Shown here in pieces: positions 9,960 to 18,134 of a stretch of DNA of 64,000 nucleotides; the first letter of the stretch is position 1, and the number at the start of each line of letters is the position of its first letter. The notes under the pieces are model-generated. The model had not been told where the DNA came from. It did not search any database and saw nothing but the letters and a program-made list of their open reading frames with translations. The position numbers and the translations under genes were made by a program. The DNA is from Enteroscipio rubneri (GTDB lineage: Bacteria > Actinomycetota > Coriobacteriia > Coriobacteriales > Eggerthellaceae): contig NZ_PPEK01000001.1 in NCBI RefSeq assembly GCF_002899715.1, forward strand, positions 586,134 to 650,133. Reading direction: 5' to 3'.

Positions 9960-10104
9960 CATCTGAAGCATTGGTCGGTGGCAAACGGCGTCTTCCGGAT
10001 GCGGAGCACGTTGATCGGCGCCTGTGCTATGCGGGCGATTTCTCGACCTAGCCTCCGAGTTATGTGTCTGAGCTGCATTTAAGCCGTTCGCGGCTGGTTT
10101 CGGG

Positions 10105-10110
10105 TACAAT
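10105..10110 (+). promoter_or_regulatory. Likely -10 box of the first AGCS symporter gene
   Basis: TACAAT followed by G lies 11 bases before the ATG at 10122. No convincing -35 is seen. The transcript would have a leader of only a few bases, in keeping with the lack of a ribosome site before this ATG. Confidence 0.4.
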
Positions 10111-10121
10111 GGCGAACCGCT

Positions 10122-11570
10122 ATGATCGAAATTCTTGAAACAATCGACGCTCTCGTCTGGGGTCCGGCCATGATCGCGCTCCTGTTGGGGTCGCATCTGT
10201 TCTTCACGTTCAAGACGGGGTTCATCCAGCGCAAGCTGCCCCGCGCCATCAAGCTGTCGCTGTCGAGCGACCCGGAAGGCAAAGGTGACATCAGCCACTT
10301 CGGCGCCCTCGCAACGGCGCTTGCGGCCACCATCGGCACCGGTTCCATCGTGGGCGTGGCCACAGCCATCCTCGCGGGCGGCCCGGGCGCGGTGTTCTGG
10401 ATGTGGATCACCGGCGTGTTCGGCATCGCCACAAAGTACGCCGAGGTGTACGCGGCCGTGAAGTACCGCGTGCGCGATCACAACGGAGCCATGCTCGGCG
10501 GCGCCATGTACATCTGGGAACGCGCGTTCAGGCGCAACGATCAAGGAGCGCGCGATCCCGGTCCTGACGGGCGCACCCCCTGGTGGGCGAAGTTCGGCGC
10601 TGTGGCATTCGCCGCGTTCGCCGCCGTCGCCGCTATCGGCACCGGCTCGGCCGTGCAAGCCTCCGCCATGTCCGGCATCATCACGTCCAATGCGGACGTT
10701 CCCGCATGGATCGTCGGCATCGTTATCGTGGTGCTCGTCTCGGCGGTCATCTTCGGCGGCGTACAGACCATCTCGAAGGTGTGCGAGAAGCTCGTGCCGT
10801 TCATGGCTGTGGCTTACGCTGCGGGCTGCATCGTCATACTCGTGCTCAACGGGTCGCTGCTCGGTGAGGCGCTCGGCCTGATCTTGGAATGCGCCTTCAC
10901 GCCCAAGGCCGCGTTCGGCGGCGCGGTGGGATCGGGCCTGATGATGGCGCTCCAGTTTGGTTGCGCGCGCGGCCTGTTCTCCAACGAGTCGGGCCTGGGG
11001 TCCGCCCCCATCGTGGCCTCGGCGGCCTCCACGCGCAACCCGGCGCAGCAGGCGCTCGTGGCGATGACCGGCACGTTCTGGTCCACTGTGGTCATCTGCG
11101 CACTCACGGGCATCGTGCTCGTGTCCACGATGCTGGCGAACCCCGATATCGCATCGTCCATCATGGCGAACCCCACCGTCTATTCCGGCGCGATGCTGGC
11201 TAGCGAGGCGTTCGCGAAGATCCCCTACATCGGCACGCCCATCCTCGTGCTCGGCATGGTGGCGTTCTCGTACACCACCATCTTGGGCTGGTCGTACTAC
11301 GGCAACCGCTGCATCACGTACCTGTTTGGCCGCTACGCCATCCGTCCGTACCAGGTGATCTACGTGGCCGTGGCGTTTCTCGGCGCCATCGGCGTGGGCG
11401 ACATCGTGTGGACGATTTCGGACATTGGCAACGCGCTCATGGCCATACCCAACATCATCGTCGTGCTGCTGCTCTCCGGCATGATCGCCCGCGAGACGCG
11501 CCATTACGTGTACGACGGCCATCTCGACGAAGCCGACGACACGCCCATCCCGCAGCTAGAGAGCAAGTAG
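10122..11570 (+). CDS. Alanine/glycine:cation symporter family (AGCS) protein, copy 1
   Basis: This 482-residue, roughly 10-11-helix transporter of the AGCS (DagA/AlsT) family imports small neutral amino acids with sodium. Hallmarks are the opening WGPAMIALLLGSHLFFTFKTG, the core LATALAATIGTGSIVGVATA, GGPGAVFWMW, and the conserved SNESGLGSAPIVASAA segment near 290-305. The ATG lacks a clear ribosome site and is only 11 bases from a TACAAT box, so a nearly leaderless message is possible. A second, very similar symporter follows about 300 bases downstream, and the two share stretches of perfect DNA identity. The exact substrate cannot be read from sequence. Confidence 0.92.
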   Translation: MIEILETIDALVWGPAMIALLLGSHLFFTFKTGFIQRKLPRAIKLSLSSDPEGKGDISHFGALATALAATIGTGSIVGVATAILAGGPGAVFWMWITGVFGIATKYAEVYAAVKYRVRDHNGAMLGGAMYIWERAFRRNDQGARDPGPDGRTPWWAKFGAVAFAAFAAVAAIGTGSAVQASAMSGIITSNADVPAWIVGIVIVVLVSAVIFGGVQTISKVCEKLVPFMAVAYAAGCIVILVLNGSLLGEALGLILECAFTPKAAFGGAVGSGLMMALQFGCARGLFSNESGLGSAPIVASAASTRNPAQQALVAMTGTFWSTVVICALTGIVLVSTMLANPDIASSIMANPTVYSGAMLASEAFAKIPYIGTPILVLGMVAFSYTTILGWSYYGNRCITYLFGRYAIRPYQVIYVAVAFLGAIGVGDIVWTISDIGNALMAIPNIIVVLLLSGMIARETRHYVYDGHLDEADDTPIPQLESK

Positions 11571-11873
11571 CTTCCGTCGCACGCTTTCCGCTGCTTCGAT
11601 ACCGCTCCCGCTCCGCGCGGCCCGCAGCCGTTCGCTGAGAATTTCGCGTTTGTTAACGAACCGTAAGGTTTACCGTCGCTATAATCCGATTGCTTTAGCG
11701 TGCGAAAGTACCCGTTCCGAAAGGATTCGTTGCTCGGCGTCTGGCCTGGGTCGCATGGCTGTCGTAAGAGCGAGGATCTCCGTTTCGGCGCCGGTCCTTT
11801 CCCATGCTCGGTCGCGGCGGCGCGTGAGGCTTCGGCGCCATGCCGCATTGCCAAGGAGAGAGAGGATATCTGC
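11571..11873 (+). promoter_or_regulatory. Intergenic region with promoter of the second AGCS gene
   Basis: About 300 bases without a credible gene. TATAAT at 11680-11685 is the best -10 box. No good -35 stands at 16-18 bases. The message would have a leader of about 180 bases ending in AAGGAGAGAGAGG just before the ATG at 11874. No riboswitch fold was recognised in the leader. The longer upstream frame from 11700 has no ribosome site and is not taken as coding. Confidence 0.4.
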
Positions 11874-13289
11874 ATGGACATTGTCCAGATGATCAACGAC
11901 ATCGACGCCTTCGTGTGGGGGCCGCCGATGATCGTGCTGCTGTTGGGATCGCATTTGTTCCTGACGTTTCGCACGCGGTTCATCCAGCGCAAGATCCCGA
12001 CGGCCATCAAGCTATCGGTGACAAAGGATCCGGACGCGCCGGGGGACGTGAGCCAGTTCGGCGCGCTGACCACGGCTTTGTCGGCAACCATCGGAACGGG
12101 CAACATCGTGGGCGTGGGCACGGCCATTCTGGCCGGCGGCCCGGGCGCCGTGCTGTGGATGTGGCTCACCGGCGTGTTCGGCATCGCCACGAAGTACTCC
12201 GAGACGTTTGCCGCGGTGAAGTACCGCGTGAAGGACCATGAAGGCAAGATGCTCGGCGGCGCTATGTACGCCTGGAAGCGCGCGTTCACCAAGAACGGCA
12301 AAACGCCCTGGTGGGCGATGCTCGGCGCAGGCGCGTTCGCGCTGTTCGCCGCCATCGCATCCTTCGGCATCGGTTCGGCTGTGCAGTCCAGCTCCATGAC
12401 CGGCATCATCACCTCGAACTTTCCCGGCATCCCCACCTGGGGTATCGGGCTCGCCATCGTCATCATGGTGTCGCTCGTCATCTTCGGCGGCATCAAGTCC
12501 ATTTCGAAGGTGTGCGAGAAGCTCGTGCCGTTCATGGCCATCGCCTATGCGTGGGGCTGCATCATGATCATCGGCATCAACTGGGAGTACATCTGGCCCG
12601 CCATCTGCCTCATCTGCGAATGCGCCTTCACGCCCAAGGCCGCGTTCGGCGGCGCGGTGGGATCGGGCCTGATGATGGCGCTCCAGTTTGGTTGCGCGCG
12701 CGGCCTGTTCTCCAACGAGTCGGGCCTGGGGTCCGCCCCCATCGTGGCCTCGGCGGCCTCCACGCGCAACCCTGCACGACAGGCGCTCGTTTCTATGACC
12801 GGTACGTTTTGGGACACGGTCATCATCTGCGCACTCACGGGCATCGTGCTCGTGTCCACGATGCTGGCGAACCCTGGCATCATGGAGGGCGGCCAAATCG
12901 CGGCAGGCGCCGACCTGACGAGCGCGGCGTTCGCGTCCATCCCCTATATCGGGACGCCGATCCTGGTCATCGGCATGATCCTGTTCGCATATTCCACTAT
13001 CCTGGGTTGGTCGTATTACGGCAACCGCTGCGTCACGTATCTGCTGGGCAAGCATGCGATCCGCCCCTACCAGGTGCTGTATGTGCTCATCGCGTTTCTG
13101 GGCGCCATCGGCGTGGGCGATTTCGTGTGGACCATATCCGACATTACGAACGCTCTTATGGCAGTGCCGAACATCATCGTCGTGCTGCTGCTCTCCGGTA
13201 TGATCGCCCGCGAGACGAAGCACTACGTATGGGAGAAGAATCTGGAAGAAACCGACGAGACACCCATACCCGTCATCGAGAGCAAGTAG
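11874..13289 (+). CDS. Alanine/glycine:cation symporter family (AGCS) protein, copy 2
   Basis: A 471-residue paralogue of the previous gene with the same family signatures: WGPPMIVLLLGSHLFLTFRT, LTTALSATIGTGNIVGVGTA, GGPGAVLWMW and SNESGLGSAPIVASAA. Unlike copy 1 it has a strong ribosome site and a long leader. It has shorter loops around residue 145, where copy 1 carries an extra polar insertion (NDQGARDPGPDGR). The C-termini remain alike (TPIPVIESK versus TPIPQLESK). The two probably arose by tandem duplication and now differ in control and perhaps substrate range. Confidence 0.92.
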   Translation: MDIVQMINDIDAFVWGPPMIVLLLGSHLFLTFRTRFIQRKIPTAIKLSVTKDPDAPGDVSQFGALTTALSATIGTGNIVGVGTAILAGGPGAVLWMWLTGVFGIATKYSETFAAVKYRVKDHEGKMLGGAMYAWKRAFTKNGKTPWWAMLGAGAFALFAAIASFGIGSAVQSSSMTGIITSNFPGIPTWGIGLAIVIMVSLVIFGGIKSISKVCEKLVPFMAIAYAWGCIMIIGINWEYIWPAICLICECAFTPKAAFGGAVGSGLMMALQFGCARGLFSNESGLGSAPIVASAASTRNPARQALVSMTGTFWDTVIICALTGIVLVSTMLANPGIMEGGQIAAGADLTSAAFASIPYIGTPILVIGMILFAYSTILGWSYYGNRCVTYLLGKHAIRPYQVLYVLIAFLGAIGVGDFVWTISDITNALMAVPNIIVVLLLSGMIARETKHYVWEKNLEETDETPIPVIESK

Positions 13290-13343
13290 CGCTTCAGGAG
13301 AAACCTGCCGATCGGGAGCCCCGATCCAAAGAAAAAGGCCGTT

Positions 13344-13373
13344 CGCAGCCCCGGATTGAATACCGGGGCTGCG
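13344..13373. terminator. Hairpin after the AGCS pair
   Basis: An 11-bp perfect stem CGCAGCCCCGG/CCGGGGCTGCG with an eight-base loop lies about 55 bases after the AGCS copy 2 stop. No U-run follows on the plus strand. The minus-strand side has CTTTTTCTTT a few bases away, so it would work better in that direction although no minus-strand gene is nearby. Confidence 0.4.
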
Positions 13374-13380
13374 CCCGTTC

Positions 13381-13660
13381 TGCAATGCCCTCGAACTTGC
13401 ATCGCGTCGTTGGGAGCGGGCGGGCAGCAATCCGAAATGCTCTCGAAATGCAAAGTCCTTGAGGTTCGCATCCTCCTCCTGCCGAGGAGGCCCCGAAAAT
13501 GCAGTGTCCTCGAGTTTCGCGCTGCCATGACGGCGATTTCGGAGATCCTTCTCCGAAAGGCACAATACGACCTGAGGGTTTCTCAACGAGCGCTCTGAGC
13601 GATCCGGTTGAAAAGCGCTTTTTCCCGTATCGGAAGGGCGCAGAACTCGAGGACAATGCA
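13381..13660. repeat. Four imperfect copies of a ~23-bp repeat, one inverted
   Basis: Units sit at 13381-13402, 13449-13471 and 13500-13522 on the plus strand, and at 13638-13660 inverted. They share the core TGCA-N-TGTCCTCGAGTTYYGC; unit 3, for example, is TGCAGTGTCCTCGAGTTTCG. Hairpins lie among them: TTTCGGAGA/TCTCCGAAA (13537-13558), the palindrome AAAAGCGCTTTT (about 13611-13622), and AACGCCG/CGGCGTT (about 13663-13699), which on the minus strand is followed by a T-run. The whole 13290-13740 stretch lacks a gene. It looks like a cluster of REP-like extragenic palindromes. Confidence 0.6.
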
Positions 13661-13749
13661 AAAACGCCGATTTCGGCTGCACGGGCCGGCGTTGCTTTCT
13701 GGATGCGGCCGCGTCGGCCGCCTTCGCGTTTTGAGGTATCATGGCGGGC

Positions 13750-15120
13750 ATGGAGAAACTGGCTATTATAGGAGGCGGCGCGGCTGGGCTCGCGGCTGCT
13801 GTCGCGGCGGCACGCGAGGCGCGCAATCGAGGCGCGGATGCGGAAGTCGTCGTGTTCGAGCGCGACGATCGCGTGGGGCGCTCGATTCTGGCTACGGGAA
13901 ACGGGCGCTGCAACTTCTCGAACGCGCAGGTGGACGCGGGCCTCTACCGCAATGCGGCGTTCGTTGGCGATGCGCTGCTCGCCCTAACGCGCCAACAGAG
14001 GCGCGGGGGCGATTCCGTGTGTGCCTTCTTCAAGGAGCTGGGTCTTGTGTGGCGCGAGGAATCCGAAGGGCGTCTTTATCCATTTGCGAACAAGGCCTCG
14101 AGCGTGCTCGACGTGCTGCGCACGGCCGCGACTGCCTCGGGCGTGCGCGAGGCGTGCGGACGCCGCGCGATACGCGTCGACGCGCCCGGATATGCGGGAG
14201 GGCGTTTCCATATACGTTTCGAGGACGGGGCGGTGGAACACGCCGCCGCGGTGATCGTCGCAGTCGGAGGACGGGCGCTCGCAAGCCTCGAGTTGCCGGA
14301 TAGTCTTCCCGTGACGAAGCCATCGCCCGTGCTGGGCGCGCTGCGCACGAAGCCTGCGCCGCCGCGCGATTTGGACGGCGTGCGCGTGCGGTGCGGATTA
14401 TGGCTTGTGGGGGATCGAGCCGCGGATATGCGGGCGGGTGCGTCGGACGCTGATGCCGCAGGCGAGGCTCGCCGTGCTGAACGCCTGTGGTCGCGGGAGC
14501 ATGGAATGCGAGATGGCTCGCCCGCCGCTGTGCCCGGTGGCGGGCGCGTAAAGGCGCACGAGCGGGGTGAGCTGCAAGTGCGACCCTACGGCGTGTCGGG
14601 CGTCGCCGTGTTCAACCTTTCTCGGTTCGCGCATCCAGGCGATCGCCTGCTGGTCGATTTCGTGCCGGACCTGCCGTGGCAGCAGGTCGACCAGGTTCTG
14701 TTCTCGCGGCGCAAGGCTCTGCTGGGCGCGATCGGCACCGTCGATTGCGAGGGCATGCTTCGCGGCCTGCTGCTTCCTCCGCTGGCGCGCGCCGTGCTGT
14801 GCCGGGCGGGCTTGAAACCGGAGAAGCCTTTCGAGAAAGCGGACGTGCCTGCGTTGGGCGCGGCGTTGAAGGCGCTGCCGTTCGCGCTTGACGGCGTGGC
14901 GGAACCGGCCCGGTGCCAGGTGGCGCGAGGCGGCCTTGGCGTGGACTCGTTCGATTCGCGCACGATGGGTGCGCGCGACGTGCCCGGGTTGTTCGCGATC
15001 GGCGAGGCGCTCGACGTAGACGCGCCCTGCGGCGGCTACAACCTGCATTGGGCCTGGGCGAGCGGCATTCTGGCGGGTCGCGCGGCCGTACGTTCGGTGG
15101 AAGGAGGCCGGTGTGCTTGA
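13750..15120 (+). CDS. HI0933/BaiN-family NAD(P)/FAD-dependent oxidoreductase
   Basis: This 456-residue flavoprotein begins with the dinucleotide-binding motif IIGGGAAGLAAAVAAA and has the family hallmark GRSILATGNGRCNFSN, the YPFANKASSVLDVL segment and the C-terminal GGYNLHWAWASGILAG. The family (YhiN/HI0933, including BaiN of bile-acid degraders) has mostly unknown substrates. Compared with usual members it carries an extra ~45-residue Ala/Arg-rich loop just before GELQVRPYGVSGVAVFNLS. A TATCAT box at 13737-13742 lies exactly 7 bases before this ATG, which suggests a leaderless message; ATG 13741, three codons earlier, overlaps that box. It overlaps the next gene by 8 bases. Confidence 0.85.
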   Translation: MEKLAIIGGGAAGLAAAVAAAREARNRGADAEVVVFERDDRVGRSILATGNGRCNFSNAQVDAGLYRNAAFVGDALLALTRQQRRGGDSVCAFFKELGLVWREESEGRLYPFANKASSVLDVLRTAATASGVREACGRRAIRVDAPGYAGGRFHIRFEDGAVEHAAAVIVAVGGRALASLELPDSLPVTKPSPVLGALRTKPAPPRDLDGVRVRCGLWLVGDRAADMRAGASDADAAGEARRAERLWSREHGMRDGSPAAVPGGGRVKAHERGELQVRPYGVSGVAVFNLSRFAHPGDRLLVDFVPDLPWQQVDQVLFSRRKALLGAIGTVDCEGMLRGLLLPPLARAVLCRAGLKPEKPFEKADVPALGAALKALPFALDGVAEPARCQVARGGLGVDSFDSRTMGARDVPGLFAIGEALDVDAPCGGYNLHWAWASGILAGRAAVRSVEGGRCA

Positions 15121-16795
15121 GGTGGCGAACGTCAAGCTGCCGCTCGATGCAGGGCTTCCGGGTGCGCGCGCCGTGGCGCTCGTGCGAGCTGCAGCGGCTG
15201 CCGCGCTTGGCGTGGCGGAGTGCGACGTGCGCTTGGTGCGCGTGCTCAAGCGCAGCGTCGATGCGCGCAGGAAGCGCGACGTGCACTTCGCGGCCACCCT
15301 CGGTGTGGAGCTGGCGAGCGTCGAGGACGAGGAGCGGGCGCTTGCTGCAGCCTCGAACTCGCAGGTCAAGTTCCACATGCCGTACGAGCCGCTCCCGGTG
15401 CCCGCGCTTGGCGACGCACTTGCGGCCTCCGGCGAGCCGCGACCTGTCGTGGTGGGCACGGGGCCGGCGGGTCTGTTTTGTGCGCTCTTCCTGGCGCGTG
15501 CCGGGCTGCGTCCCATCGTGGTGGAGCGCGGCGGCGACGTGGACGAGCGCTTGGCGGCTGTGGCTGCGTTCGACGCAGGCGCCGACCTCGATCCGCAGAC
15601 GAACATCCAGTTCGGCGAAGGCGGGGCGGGGACGTTCTCGGACGGAAAGCTGACCACGAACATAAAGAATAAAAATGCGCGCCACGTGCTGCGCTGGTTC
15701 GTGGACGCCGGCGCGCCCGAGGAGATCCTCTGGCAGGCGAAGCCCCATATCGGCACCGACCTGCTCGTGGACATCGTGCGCACGTTGCGCCGCCAGATCG
15801 AGGAGGCGGGCGGCGAGGTGCGCTTCCGCACGCAGCTCGTCGGACTCCGCTTCGATGAGGGTGCGCTTGCCTCCATCGGGATACGCGACGGGCGTACGGG
15901 TGCGCTCGGCGAGCTGGCGGCGCGACGCGTTGTGCTGGCGTGCGGCCACTCGGCGCGCGACACCTTCGAGGCGGTGTACGAGGCCGGCGTGGTCATGGAG
16001 CAGAAGCCCTTTTCGGTGGGCGTGCGCATCGAGCACGCCCAGCAAGCGGTGAACCGAGCTCAGTACGGCGACCAGGCCAGCCACCCGGCGCTCGACGCGG
16101 CCGATTACAAGCTGTCCGTGCACCTGCCAAGCGGGCGCAGCGCGTACACGTTCTGCATGTGCCCTGGCGGCGAGGTGGTGTGCGCCGCCAGCGAAGAGAG
16201 CGGCGTCGTGGTGAACGGTATGAGCCGTTGGGCGCGCGACGGCGAGAACGCGAACAGCGCGCTGCTTGTGGGCGTAGGCCCCGAGGACTTCGAGGACGAC
16301 CACCCGTTGGCCGGCATTAAACTGCAGCGGCGAATGGAGCGCGCAGCGTACGATGCGGCGCTTGCGGCGGGCGGCACGGCCTTTCAGGCGCCAGCGCAGA
16401 CCGTGGGGGATTTCCTTGCCGGGCGCGCGGGCAGCGCCAGCGCGACGGTGCGGTCGACGTACGCGCGCGGCGTGGCCTGGTGCGACCTGCGAACGTGCCT
16501 GCCCGGCTTCGTGGCCGACGCCATAGCCGAGGCGCTTCCTCTGCTCGATCGCAGGCTGCACGGGTTCGCGGATGCGGACGCGGTGATGACCGGCGTCGAA
16601 ACGCGCAGCTCGAGTCCCGTGCGCATCGTGCGCGACGATGCGCTGCAGGCACGCGTATCGGGCGCCCCGGCCGGCGCCTCGGAAAGCGGCCTGTATCCCT
16701 GCGGCGAGGGGGCGGGCTACGCAGGCGGCATCATGAGCGCCGCCTGCGACGGCCTCCGCGTCGCGCAAGCGGTGGCCCGCTCATACGAGGGATAA
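15113..16795 (+). CDS. FAD-dependent dehydrogenase (NAD(FAD)-utilizing protein family)
   Basis: The 560-residue protein has an N-terminal ~100-residue Arg/Ala-rich region, then the FAD-binding motif VVVGTGPAGLFCALFLARAG, the FGEGGAGTFSDGKLTT block, and the C-terminal YPCGEGAGYAGGIMSAACDG that closes the FAD site. This pattern belongs to the COG2509 group of uncharacterised FAD-dependent dehydrogenases. The GTG start at 15113 has a near-perfect AAGGAGG site and overlaps the preceding flavoprotein gene by 8 bases, so the two are translationally coupled and may work together. The substrate is unknown. Confidence 0.85.
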   Translation: MLEVANVKLPLDAGLPGARAVALVRAAAAAALGVAECDVRLVRVLKRSVDARRKRDVHFAATLGVELASVEDEERALAAASNSQVKFHMPYEPLPVPALGDALAASGEPRPVVVGTGPAGLFCALFLARAGLRPIVVERGGDVDERLAAVAAFDAGADLDPQTNIQFGEGGAGTFSDGKLTTNIKNKNARHVLRWFVDAGAPEEILWQAKPHIGTDLLVDIVRTLRRQIEEAGGEVRFRTQLVGLRFDEGALASIGIRDGRTGALGELAARRVVLACGHSARDTFEAVYEAGVVMEQKPFSVGVRIEHAQQAVNRAQYGDQASHPALDAADYKLSVHLPSGRSAYTFCMCPGGEVVCAASEESGVVVNGMSRWARDGENANSALLVGVGPEDFEDDHPLAGIKLQRRMERAAYDAALAAGGTAFQAPAQTVGDFLAGRAGSASATVRSTYARGVAWCDLRTCLPGFVADAIAEALPLLDRRLHGFADADAVMTGVETRSSSPVRIVRDDALQARVSGAPAGASESGLYPCGEGAGYAGGIMSAACDGLRVAQAVARSYEG

Positions 16796-16880
16796 GCGCG
16801 CGACTCGCCCTGCAACGATCCGCTGTGTCGCAACTCGCAGGGCTCCTTGTCGCTTTCGCGCCGACAACGACGGAAGATGC

Positions 16881-17399
16881 TCAGAACTCGATCCCTCGTC
16901 GGGCGACGACGCCGTCGTTGAAGTAGTGCTTCACCGCGCGCATCTCGGTGACGAGGTCGGCCGCAGCCAGTACTTCTTCGCCGGCTCCGCGCCCGGTGAG
17001 CACGAGCTCAACGTTTTCGGGCCGCTCGCGCACGAGCTCGAGGAGCGCGCCCGGCTCGAAGTAATCGAGCGAGTCGGCAACGTTCGCCTCGTCGAGCACC
17101 ATCACGTCGCATCTTCCGTCGAAGAGCACGGCGCGGGCTCGGTCGAGGCCTGCCCGAGCCGCCCGGGCATCGGCGGCCGGATCGATGGCGGACAGCTCGC
17201 TTCCCGTGCCGAACTGCTCGACCGTTATGCGATCGCCCAGCAGATGCAGCGCTTCGAGTTCTCCGGTATCCCCGTTCTTCATGAACTGGCCGAAAAATAC
17301 GCGCAGGCCCGCGCCCGCCGCGCGCACGGACAGGCCGACGGCTGCTGTGGTCTTGCCCTTGCCGTCGCCCGTGTAGACGTGGACGTATCCGTGATCCAT
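16881..17399 (-). CDS. cobO: Corrinoid adenosyltransferase (CobO/BtuR type)
   Basis: This 172-residue enzyme transfers the 5'-deoxyadenosyl group of ATP to Co(I) corrinoids to make adenosylcobalamin or its precursors. The P-loop GDGKGKTT (11-18) is the family signature. VFFGQFMKNGDTGE, VMVLDEANVADSLDYF and VELVLTGRGA match the CobO/BtuR pattern. The ATG at 17399 has GGGAG 7 bases upstream; an ATG two codons earlier is too close. It follows the MGMT-like gene with about 2 bases between. It is adjacent to, but divergent from, the B12 riboswitch locus, which fits salvage of imported corrinoid. Confidence 0.93.
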   Translation of the reverse strand: MDHGYVHVYTGDGKGKTTAAVGLSVRAAGAGLRVFFGQFMKNGDTGELEALHLLGDRITVEQFGTGSELSAIDPAADARAARAGLDRARAVLFDGRCDVMVLDEANVADSLDYFEPGALLELVRERPENVELVLTGRGAGEEVLAAADLVTEMRAVKHYFNDGVVARRGIEF

Positions 17400-17401
17400 G
17401 A

Positions 17402-17803
17402 TCATGCTCCCAGCTCGGCATCCCAGTCGAAATTGGGTGGGGGAGCGGTGGGTTTGCCGGCGCCGTCCGCGTCGCCGGCCAGCCGGCCGTCCCATTGGCA
17501 CGCCTCCATGTTGACGCGGCCTTCGTCGACGAACGAGACGCCTTCGGCCTCCAGCATCCGACGCTGTTCGTCGGGACCGCCGAATGCGAAAGACGTGCAC
17601 AAGCTTCCATCCTTGAACACGACGCGGTGGCAGGGAATGCGGTCGTGATCGGCACCGGGCTCGGGGTTCGCCCGTAGCGCGAACCCCACGTAGCGGGCTG
17701 ATCTTGGTGCACCGATAAGTCTTCCCACTTGGCCATACGTTGCAACTTTGCCGTGCGGAACCTGATGCACCACTTCGAATACCCGCTGAGAAAAATCTCC
17801 CAT
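17402..17803 (-). CDS. MGMT-family methylated-DNA cysteine methyltransferase-like protein
   Basis: This 133-residue protein has only the C-terminal catalytic domain of O6-alkylguanine-DNA alkyltransferases. The active-site motif is intact as IPCHRVV with Cys58, unlike the alkyltransferase-like (ATL) proteins, which have Trp there. VPHGKVATYGQVGRLIGAP is the helix-turn-helix that inserts into DNA. A C-terminal extension of about 35 residues is unusual. It could repair alkylated guanine directly. It is first of two genes with cobO and probably shares its transcript by chance of position. Confidence 0.85.
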   Translation of the reverse strand: MGDFSQRVFEVVHQVPHGKVATYGQVGRLIGAPRSARYVGFALRANPEPGADHDRIPCHRVVFKDGSLCTSFAFGGPDEQRRMLEAEGVSFVDEGRVNMEACQWDGRLAGDADGAGKPTAPPPNFDWDAELGA

Positions 17804-17908
17804 GCGCTCCCTCCTTCGCCGCCTCGTCTATCGACACCAGTATAGCGCTCCCCGTTGAAGCCGCCGACCGTCGGCGCCTCTGTCGCCTCTTCCTGATCGA
17901 AACAATGG

Positions 17909-17914
17909 TAGAAT
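17909..17914 (+). promoter_or_regulatory. Likely -10 box before the cobalamin riboswitch
   Basis: TAGAAT lies about seven bases before the predicted start of the riboswitch RNA. No clear -35 is seen. Confidence is limited. Confidence 0.4.
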
Positions 17915-17919
17915 GCCTC

Positions 17920-18105
17920 TCGTTGATTGGCTTGGTGGAGCGCGTCGGGCGCGGCGCCGGACCGCCGACAAGGCGGTCTGAGGGGAATGCGGGTGCGAAT
18001 CCCGCGCTATGCCAGTAACCGTAAACGCCGATGAGCGGACTACGATGGCGCGTGGCAGCGCCGTCCCGTCTCAGACGAGGCAAAGTCGGAATACCTCTCC
18101 ACCAC
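17920..18105 (+). ncRNA. Cobalamin riboswitch
   Basis: The conserved blocks of the B12 aptamer appear in order: TTGGTGG near the 5' end, AGGGGAATGCGGGTGCGAAT (17981-18000) followed by CCC, the B12 box as CCAGTAACCGTAA (18012-18024), and the closing AAAGTCGGAATACCT (18082-18096). The 3' segment ACCTCTC (18093-18099) can pair with GAGAGGT (18124-18130), the ribosome site of the next gene, so translation would be blocked by a helix linked to the aptamer. It should repress the downstream B12 uptake operon when cobalamin is plentiful. Confidence 0.88.
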
Positions 18106-18134
18106 ACCTGGAAGCCCTGGAAAGAGAGGTTCTG

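Noticed and set aside
9765..11522. 585-codon minus-strand frame across the AGCS gene and FMN riboswitch
   Set aside because: Covers a known riboswitch and the reverse of a transporter gene; composition (His, Gly, Arg, Asp) is that of an antisense shadow.
13294..13656. 120-codon minus-strand frame in the repeat cluster
   Set aside because: No ribosome site, no domain, and its sequence is made of the repeated units and hairpins.
14612..16768. 718-codon minus-strand frame opposite the two flavoproteins
   Set aside because: The forward frames carry intact FAD motifs; the reverse frame shows none and arises from GC-biased third positions.
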